Origin: Prevotellaceae bacterium UBA5903 | GTDB lineage: Bacteria > Bacteroidota > Bacteroidia > Bacteroidales > Bacteroidaceae | Length of the DNA stretch: 11,151 nucleotides | NCBI GenBank assembly: GCA_002431845.1 | Contig: DJEH01000089.1 | Coordinates: 1-11,151 of the forward strand | Reading direction: 5' to 3' | Shown: piece after piece, positions 5,907 through 11,151 of the stretch | Layout: each line of letters starts with the position of its first letter | How positions within the stretch are numbered: position 1 is the stretch's first letter | Made by a program: the position numbers and the translations under genes | Notes under the pieces: model-generated | Told to the model about the DNA's origin: nothing | What the model saw: the letters and a program-made list of their open reading frames with translations, nothing else | The model's database searches: none

Positions 5907-7214
5907 TTATTTAAACCGCATCCACTTAATCATTTCCTTAATACTTGGTTTCTTGCCGTACATCAATATGCCAACACGATAAATGCGGGCACTGCACCAC
6001 ACAAAGAAGATGGCGGTGGCATAGAGCAGAGCAATAGATAATGCCTCTTGCCAAAGCGGAACCCCAAAGGGGATGCGCACCATCATGACAATGGGCGAGG
6101 TGAGCGGAAACATAGACGACCAAAAGGCTAATGGACCATTGGTATTTTCGGTTGAGCCCAAGGCGGCATACATGCCAAACACCATTATAAATATTACGGG
6201 CATGATGAATTGTGAAGAGTCTTCTTGCTCGTTTACCGATGCCCCGACTGCTGCAAAGAATGAGGCATAGAGTAGGTAGCCACCAACAAAATAGAGCACA
6301 AGGCAGATGCCCATCTCGGCAAACGGAAGGTTGAGCAATGCGGTGAGCAACTCTTGGCTTTCGGATAGTTGAGGCATTTGCTGTGCTTGTATAACAGCCA
6401 TTTGCTGCGTTTGTGCCATGTCTGCACCCGATATGCCGAACAAAGGACCAGCTACCATGAGTATGACTGCCAACATAATGCCCCATATAAACATCTGCAG
6501 GAAGCCCACAAGTGCAATGCCAATAATCTTGCCCATCATAAGCTCGAAGGGCTTAACACTCGACACCATTAGTTCGACTATGCGATTGGTTTTTTCTTCC
6601 ATTACGCTTTGCATCACCATGCCGCCATACGACATAACGAACATATAAATTAAAAACGTGAACAAGAAGCCTGCTGCCATAGCTATTTCGGTGCTTGAAC
6701 TTGTGGCATTGCCCTCGGCATTGCGCTTGATGGTGCGTATGTCAATCTCAGATTGCACGTCAGAAATAATTTTGTCAATCCCTTTTATGCCTGTGGCTGC
6801 CAGTTTGTCGCGGCGCACTTGCTCATTGATGATGTTGCTAACGTACGACAAAAGTCCCGATGGAACTTCTTTAGTAGAGAGTATGGTTATGGCATGTGGA
6901 TTTTTTGCAAGGTCGGCTTGTATGTTAATCACAGCCTCAAAGTGTGTGGTATCGGTGTAGTAAATGCTATTGTCGGGGTCGGATATAGGCACAAAACGAT
7001 AGGTGGCATCACTCTTAAATAAGCCAATGTAGTGGCTTGTGCGGTCGGCAACGGCCACTTGCTTTTGCTCATCGTCGTGTATGCTCGAAAGCCAAATAGG
7101 TACGAACACCAATGCTGCAAAGATAAATGGCATGAGGATGGTGAGTAGGAGAAATGAGCGCTTTTTGACGCGTGTGGTGAACTCACGTTGTATGACTAAT
7201 CCAATCTTATTCAT
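5907..7214 (-). CDS. ABC-2 type transporter permease (NatB-like)
   Basis: This 435-residue inner-membrane protein is the permease of a two-gene ABC exporter with the ATPase just upstream. It has one N-terminal membrane helix (about 20-41, FLLLTILMPFIFAALVF) and a large extracytoplasmic domain (about 42-175). A cluster of about five or six helices follows, including IYMFVMSYGGMVMQSVMEEKTNR, a typical ABC-2 segment with the conserved EEKxxR motif, and the late MFPLTSPIVMMVRIPFG motif. This layout matches ABC2_membrane_3/NatB-type permeases, which are associated with export of sodium ions, drugs or other substrates; the actual substrate cannot be told. The start MNKIGLVIQREFTTRVKKRSF overlaps the end of the ATPase gene by 8 nt, which suggests translational coupling. 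It is the last gene of the cluster and is followed by a terminator about 30 nt after the stop. Confidence 0.9.
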   Translation of the reverse strand: MNKIGLVIQREFTTRVKKRSFLLLTILMPFIFAALVFVPIWLSSIHDDEQKQVAVADRTSHYIGLFKSDATYRFVPISDPDNSIYYTDTTHFEAVINIQADLAKNPHAITILSTKEVPSGLLSYVSNIINEQVRRDKLAATGIKGIDKIISDVQSEIDIRTIKRNAEGNATSSSTEIAMAAGFLFTFLIYMFVMSYGGMVMQSVMEEKTNRIVELMVSSVKPFELMMGKIIGIALVGFLQMFIWGIMLAVILMVAGPLFGISGADMAQTQQMAVIQAQQMPQLSESQELLTALLNLPFAEMGICLVLYFVGGYLLYASFFAAVGASVNEQEDSSQFIMPVIFIMVFGMYAALGSTENTNGPLAFWSSMFPLTSPIVMMVRIPFGVPLWQEALSIALLYATAIFFVWCSARIYRVGILMYGKKPSIKEMIKWMRFK

Positions 7215-8130
7215 GGTTGTTGGCTTTTACGATGTTCAAGAATATCTCTTGCATGGTAGGCATTTTTTCGCTGATAGAACGTGGCTCTATTTGCGAAGCA
7301 ATGGCTGCGAAGAGTTGCGAATTGGTGGTTGTTTCTTCCTTGCGTATTGTGTAGGTGTGAAGTTTGCCGTTGTCGGTATGGCCCTCAATGCTAAACGTGT
7401 TGGCAACGCCGTTGAGCGTGCTGTCTTTTGACACACACTCGTACATTCCCGTGCGAAAACGCTCTTTTATTTCGTCTACAACGCCCGAAAGCACCACTTG
7501 AGAGTGGTTGATAAGTGCTATCTCGTCGCACACTTCTTCGACCGACGACATGTTGTGGGTAGAGAATATAATGGTGTGCCCTTTGTCGCGAAGCGAAAGG
7601 ATTTCTTGCTTTAACATTTCGGCATTTACGGGGTCGAAACCCGAAAATGGTTCGTCGAAGATGAGCAAAGGTGGCTCGTGGAGTACAGTAATAATGAACT
7701 GTACTTTTTGCTGCATACCCTTAGATAGTTCTTCAAGTTTTTTGTTCCACCAAGGCATGATGTCGAACTTTTCAAACCATTTAACCAAGCGTTTCTTAGC
7801 CTCTTGGCGCGAAAGCCCTTTGAGTTGTGCCAAGTAAATGGCTTGTTCGCCAACCTTCATTTTTTTGTAAAGTCCGCGTTCTTCGGGCAGATAGCCAATG
7901 CGCATAACATCCTCGGGTTGGAAAGGATGACCATCAAAAAATACTTCGCCACTATCGGGAGCCGTGATGCGGTTGATAATGCGTATAAGTGTGGTCTTGC
8001 CCGCACCATTGGGACCCAACAGACCAAACACCTTGCCCTTTGGCACACGAATGCTTACGTCATTTAATGCCGTGTGCGAGGCATATTGTTTAACAATATG
8101 TGACGCTTCAAGAAAATAGTTGTTTTCCAT
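7207..8130 (-). CDS. ABC transporter ATP-binding protein (NatA-like)
   Basis: The 307-residue cytoplasmic ATPase has all the nucleotide-binding motifs. Walker A is GPNGAGKTT (residues 39-47). The ABC signature is LSKGMQQ (135-141), a variant of LSGGQ with K in place of the first G, common in this subfamily. Walker B is LLIFDEP (155-161), followed by the D-loop SGFD. The switch histidine is H192 in STHNM. YLPEERGLYKKMKVGE (about 80-95) and the extra C-terminal domain (about 215-307, DUF4162-like) are typical of NatA-type ATPases that pair with ABC-2 permeases. It powers the permease encoded immediately downstream, overlapping by 8 nt. The gene lies 47 nt after the phosphoesterase gene with no promoter box in between, so co-transcription is likely. 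Confidence 0.93.
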   Translation of the reverse strand: MENNYFLEASHIVKQYASHTALNDVSIRVPKGKVFGLLGPNGAGKTTLIRIINRITAPDSGEVFFDGHPFQPEDVMRIGYLPEERGLYKKMKVGEQAIYLAQLKGLSRQEAKKRLVKWFEKFDIMPWWNKKLEELSKGMQQKVQFIITVLHEPPLLIFDEPFSGFDPVNAEMLKQEILSLRDKGHTIIFSTHNMSSVEEVCDEIALINHSQVVLSGVVDEIKERFRTGMYECVSKDSTLNGVANTFSIEGHTDNGKLHTYTIRKEETTTNSQLFAAIASQIEPRSISEKMPTMQEIFLNIVKANNHE

Positions 8131-8177
8131 TGTAAGTGGTGTGTGTGTTGTATAAAGGTTTATAGGATGGTTGAAGA

Positions 8178-8966
8178 TTATACTTGCGTTTCGCCTTCAA
8201 TAAAGTTCTCCATAAACATGTGTTCGCCATCAAAAACAGCATAAGAGAAAGTGGAAATCCAATCACCAAGAATAAGCAAACGTGTGGTGCGCGAAAGCAT
8301 AAGGTCGAGCTCAATGTGACGATGTCCAAACACAAAGTAATTGATGTCGGGATGAGTTTTTAAGTAGTTCTTAGCGTAGATGATGAGTTCCTCATTTTGC
8401 TCTCCTTGATAGGGCGGCTCTTTGCCATCTTCGCGCTTTAGTCGCGAATGGCGTGCCCATTCAAGTCCGAACTCAACGCCCCACCGAGGGTGCATCATAG
8501 CGAACAATCGCTGGCAAAGAGAACTATGAAAAATAGAGCGTAAAAGCTTAAATTTGCTGTCGGTAGACCCTAATCCGTCGCCATGCGAAAGGTAGAACGT
8601 TTGTCCGTGAAGTTCAGTAACCTCGCTATGTGGGTGAAGCACCATGCCACACTCTTTTTCAAAGTAGTCGTGCTGCCAAAGGTCGTGGTTGCCATAGAAA
8701 AAATGCACCTCAACCCCCATATCCGTGAGCTCGCTTATTTTGCCTAAAAGCCTTGTATAGCCCTTAGGCACAACGTTGCGATATTCATACCAAAAGTCGA
8801 ATATATCTCCTAACAAATATACAGCTTCGGCCTTGTACTTAATGCTATCAAGAAAATTAACCAACCGGCGCTCTTGCATACGCGGATGCTCAATGGCACG
8901 GCTACCAAGGTGGGCGTCTGAAAGAAAATATATGCTTTTCTGTGTGCTTTGTTTTGTTTCGTTCAT
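8178..8966 (-). CDS. lpxH: LpxH-like metallophosphoesterase (UDP-2,3-diacylglucosamine diphosphatase family)
   Basis: The 262-residue protein belongs to the calcineurin-like metallophosphoesterases. LpxH members hydrolyse UDP-2,3-diacylglucosamine to lipid X in lipid A synthesis, at the cytoplasmic face of the inner membrane. Metal-binding motifs are in order: SDAHLG (D17, H19), LLGDIFDFWYEY (D54), FYGNHDLW (N93, H94), LSHGDGLG (H128) and FGHRH (H215, H217). The GDIFDFW motif, the length and the GDGLGSTDSKFKLLRSIF stretch resemble LpxH. One difference is GNHD, where classical proteobacterial LpxH has GNRD. This is the general family form, so other phosphodiester substrates remain possible. 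The start MNETKQSTQKSIYFLSDAHLG is the only reasonable one. It lies between the DUF59 and ABC ATPase genes in the minus-strand cluster. Confidence 0.8.
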   Translation of the reverse strand: MNETKQSTQKSIYFLSDAHLGSRAIEHPRMQERRLVNFLDSIKYKAEAVYLLGDIFDFWYEYRNVVPKGYTRLLGKISELTDMGVEVHFFYGNHDLWQHDYFEKECGMVLHPHSEVTELHGQTFYLSHGDGLGSTDSKFKLLRSIFHSSLCQRLFAMMHPRWGVEFGLEWARHSRLKREDGKEPPYQGEQNEELIIYAKNYLKTHPDINYFVFGHRHIELDLMLSRTTRLLILGDWISTFSYAVFDGEHMFMENFIEGETQV

Positions 8967-9029
8967 AGCTTTATCTGTGTTATTTGTTGTATAAAAGAAT
9001 AGGGGAGGGGCATCGGATGAGAGAGCGCG

Positions 9030-9350
9030 TTACAAAAAGCCAAGTTCGAGTTTAGCCTCTTCGCTCATCATGTCTTTATCCCATTCGGGTTCAAACACAA
9101 GTTTCACTTTGGCATCTTTTACTCCCTCAATGCCATCAAGTTTGGTGCGTACATCTTCGAGGATAAAGTCGGCAGCAGGGCAGTTGGGAGCAGTGAGTGT
9201 CATGTCTACTTCAAGAATGCCATCATCGTGCAGATCAATGCGATAAATAAGTCCGAGATTGTAAATATCTACGGGTATTTCGGGGTCGTAAACTGTTTTG
9301 AGCACTTCAACAATGCGTTCTTCTATCTTAAGCTTTTCTTCTTGAGTCAT
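9030..9350 (-). CDS. MIP18/DUF59 family iron-sulfur cluster assembly protein (SufT-like)
   Basis: The 106-residue protein is almost entirely one MIP18/DUF59 domain. YDPEIPVDIYNLGLIYRI (about residues 21-38) contains the family's signature DPEIP.NI.DLGLI pattern. MTLTAPNCPAADFI (about 50-63) contains the conserved cysteine of the T.P.CP motif. The C-terminus ends in a short acidic tail. Members help mature or deliver iron-sulfur clusters (SufT, the archaeal and bacterial relatives of eukaryotic CIA2/MIP18). Here it is not beside suf genes, but 23 nt after radC and 63 nt before the LpxH-like gene, probably in the same transcript. Its client proteins cannot be inferred. Confidence 0.9.
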   Translation of the reverse strand: MTQEEKLKIEERIVEVLKTVYDPEIPVDIYNLGLIYRIDLHDDGILEVDMTLTAPNCPAADFILEDVRTKLDGIEGVKDAKVKLVFEPEWDKDMMSEEAKLELGFL

Positions 9351-9373
9351 AATTATAATGGAGTAAGTATTTA

Positions 9374-10054
9374 TTATAACATCCCCTCGTCGGCATAGCT
9401 ATAATAGCCACTATTGGTTACAATAACGTGGTCGATGAGGCGAATGTCCATAGTTTGTGATGCTTTTTTAATTTTTTCGGTTATGTTGTTGTCTTCTCTG
9501 CTCGGACGTATATTGCCCGATGGATGATTGTGTGAGATGGCAATGTTGGGGGCATTTGCAAGCAATGCCTCTTTCAGTATAATCCTAACATCAACAATTG
9601 TGCCTGTGATGCCTCCCTTACTAATAAGCTTTGATGAGATAACGTGTAGGCTTTGGTCGAGCAAGAGCACATGCATCTCTTCGTGCGGAAGGTCGCGCAT
9701 TTTGGGGCAGAAATAGTTGAAGATGTCGGCAGACGAGGTTATGGCTCTTCTGTCAACCTCCTCAGACATTCTGCGATTGGCCAATGCGCAAGAGGCAAGC
9801 AACGAAATGGCTTTGGCTTCGCCCATGCCTTTGTACTGGCAAAGCTCTTGTATGCTCATACGCCCTAATGTGGCAAGGCTACCATTGCAGTCGTTGAGAA
9901 TGCGTTGCATGAGTTGAACAGCATTCTCCTCGCGATTGCCCGAACCTATGAGTATGGCCAATAGCTCGGCTTTCGACAGACTATCGGCACCGCACAGCAT
10001 AAACTTTTCGCGAGGGCGGTCTTCTAAGGCAAGGTTTGTGATGCTTAATTTCAT
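9374..10054 (-). CDS. radC: RadC family JAB-domain protein
   Basis: This 226-residue protein has the two-part RadC layout. Residues 1 to about 95 are an N-terminal helix-hairpin-helix-like region with EDRPREK and ALSDAELLAILIGSG-type motifs (here DSLSKAELLAILIGSGN). Residues about 105-226 form a JAB/MPN domain with a complete metal-binding JAMM motif: E125 or E126, then SHNHPSG with H175 and H177, and D188 ten residues on. Despite the historic name, a direct role in DNA repair is not established, and the biochemical activity of bacterial RadC is unsettled. An in-frame ATG at 10087 would add 11 residues (MCSTFCLIKET), but homologs of this type begin MKLSITxxAxEDRPREK, so 10054 is preferred. 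The gene sits 63 nt after the glycosyltransferase and 23 nt before the DUF59 gene. Confidence 0.93.
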   Translation of the reverse strand: MKLSITNLALEDRPREKFMLCGADSLSKAELLAILIGSGNREENAVQLMQRILNDCNGSLATLGRMSIQELCQYKGMGEAKAISLLASCALANRRMSEEVDRRAITSSADIFNYFCPKMRDLPHEEMHVLLLDQSLHVISSKLISKGGITGTIVDVRIILKEALLANAPNIAISHNHPSGNIRPSREDNNITEKIKKASQTMDIRLIDHVIVTNSGYYSYADEGML

Positions 10055-10117
10055 TGTTTCCTTAATCAAGCAGAAGGTGCTACACACTTCTTAATATCAA
10101 TGCGTTGGATGGTAGGG

Positions 10118-11131
10118 TTATTTATAGAAACTATTGTGAAAAGCTTCGAATTCGCCTTTTTTGCGTACACACCTGTTCCACCATGCAAGGCAAAAGCCTA
10201 AGCCGTAACCCCACAACTGTACGTACGAAGCAACGATAGAACGCAGTCCTACCGAAAGACTATGCGACTGTATGGAAGCATCTGCCAATATGAGCAACGC
10301 ATACAAGGCAAAGGGAGTGAGCATTACCCACCAATGTGGACATCCACCAATCAAAGCCAAAAGGCTAAGCAGCAATAAGAGGGCGCAGCCAACGGTAAAT
10401 GCGGCAGGGAGGGTGTGAACCAATTTAAGGGTACCAGGGTGACGCTTGGTAAGATTGATGCGTGCTATGCCCGAATTAAACACTTGCTTAAAGAACTTTT
10501 TGAAGTCGGTGCGACGCTTGTGCCACACCCAAGCTTGCGGAAAAAGGCGAGCCGTATAGTGGTTTTCGAATATGCGAGTAGAGAAGTCGATGTCCTCGCC
10601 AAAGCGCATTTCAGAAAAACCATTTAGCGCATTGTAAACATGGCGATTTACGCCCATATTGAACGAACGCGGGTAGAACTTGTCCATCTTCTTCTTGCCT
10701 CCACGTATGCCACCAGTGGTAAAGAAGGAAGTCATGGCATAGCTTATAGCCTTTTGAGTGGGCGTAAAGGATGGATGAGCACAATCGGGGCCGCCGAAAG
10801 CATCGCAAGGCTTGGCGCTTAGTTCGTTTTCGACTGCTTGCAGATACCCCTCGGGCAATACGACATCAGAGTCGAGGATAATAACGTAGTCGCCTTGTGC
10901 ACGTTCAACGCCATAGTTGCGGCTCTTACCAGGTCCGGAATTAGGCTTCATGTAGTAAGTAACATCCAAACAATCAGCATATCGGCTCACAACGTCCTTA
11001 CACGGAACAGACGATCCATCTTCAACCACAATCACCTCAAAATCTTTTAGAGTTTGCGTGGTTAGGCTCTGCAATAGTTCGTCTACTTCGCTCGGTCGGT
11101 TATATACGGGTATAATAAATGAATATTTCAT
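10118..11131 (-). CDS. Family 2 glycosyltransferase with C-terminal membrane helices
   Basis: The 337-residue protein has an N-terminal GT-A fold domain. MKYSFIIPVYNRP opens the Rossmann-like fold. VVEDGS (E37-D38) binds the nucleotide. NSGPGKSRNYG is the usual GPxxARNxG segment. LDSDV with D87-x-D89 is the metal/sugar-nucleotide DxD motif, and FGEDIDFS (E179-D182) holds the probable catalytic acidic residue. Residues about 240-318 form two or three membrane helices, so the enzyme acts at the cytoplasmic face of the inner membrane, transferring sugar from an activated donor to a lipid or glycan acceptor. Donor and acceptor are unknown. The start at 11131 gives the canonical GT2 N-terminus. 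The codons immediately upstream stay open to the window edge, but no alternative ATG is present. It is the first gene of the minus-strand cluster. Confidence 0.9.
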   Translation of the reverse strand: MKYSFIIPVYNRPSEVDELLQSLTTQTLKDFEVIVVEDGSSVPCKDVVSRYADCLDVTYYMKPNSGPGKSRNYGVERAQGDYVIILDSDVVLPEGYLQAVENELSAKPCDAFGGPDCAHPSFTPTQKAISYAMTSFFTTGGIRGGKKKMDKFYPRSFNMGVNRHVYNALNGFSEMRFGEDIDFSTRIFENHYTARLFPQAWVWHKRRTDFKKFFKQVFNSGIARINLTKRHPGTLKLVHTLPAAFTVGCALLLLLSLLALIGGCPHWWVMLTPFALYALLILADASIQSHSLSVGLRSIVASYVQLWGYGLGFCLAWWNRCVRKKGEFEAFHNSFYK

Positions 11132-11136
11132 GGGGA

Positions 11137-11151
11137 CAAAGTTAGTGCAAG
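11137..11151 (-). promoter_or_regulatory. -7 box of the glycosyltransferase-operon promoter, nearly touching the start codon
   Basis: Read on the minus strand the sequence is CTTGCACTAACTTTG, and its last eight bases (11144-11137) are TAACTTTG, an exact -7 consensus. It is identical over 15 nt to the gpmI promoter. Only 5 nt (TCCCC) separate the box from the ATG at 11131, so transcription would begin at or within a base or two of the start codon. The -33 element would lie beyond the window edge and cannot be checked. Confidence 0.6.

Noticed and set aside
10055..10087. Longer RadC start at 10087
   Set aside because: The added 11 residues are not typical of the family. MKLSITNLALEDRPREK matches the usual RadC N-terminus.

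Overview
The window looks like chromosomal DNA from a Bacteroidales bacterium, most likely a Prevotella-like species. The evidence is Bacteroidetes-type promoters (TTTG, 19 bp, TAnnTTTG), the near absence of Shine-Dalgarno sequences in front of real genes, a surface protein with a Bacteroidales-style C-terminal tail, and the character of the encoded proteins. This placement is an inference from motifs; no marker gene such as rRNA is present.

Layout, left to right. (1) Bases 1-554 (+) hold the 3' end of a secreted or surface protein, closed by a strong terminator. (2) A clear promoter at 697-727 drives gpmI (767-2302, +), a cofactor-independent phosphoglycerate mutase of glycolysis. (3) A bidirectional hairpin separates gpmI from a convergent gene (2399-4489, -). 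That gene encodes a membrane-anchored protein with a coiled coil, MORN repeats and a C-terminal GH25 lysozyme domain. (4) A 702-bp intergenic region (4490-5191) follows. It holds the lysozyme gene's promoter box, a tandem 22-bp repeat, a candidate promoter, and a 188-bp nearly palindromic element with 24-bp terminal inverted repeats that looks like a MITE. (5) Next comes a flavodoxin-fold lipoprotein gene (5192-5785, +). (6) A hairpin with its U tract on the minus-strand side ends a six-gene minus-strand cluster that fills the rest of the window. In transcription order the cluster is: family 2 glycosyltransferase, RadC, MIP18/DUF59 protein, LpxH-like phosphoesterase, ABC-type ATPase, ABC-2 permease.

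How the genes fit together. The minus-strand cluster has gaps of 63, 23, 63 and 47 nt and one 8-nt overlap. No convincing internal promoter box is visible, so it is probably one transcription unit. It starts at a promoter box at the right edge of the window that sits almost on the glycosyltransferase start codon. Three of its genes have envelope themes (glycosyl transfer, lipid A precursor hydrolysis, ABC export). RadC and the Fe-S assembly factor are housekeeping passengers of uncertain connection.

Most of the window is ordinary core genome. The least explained part is the intergenic region 4490-5191, with a minisatellite and an inverted-repeat element directly upstream of a single gene. No tRNA, rRNA, CRISPR array or intact transposase was seen.
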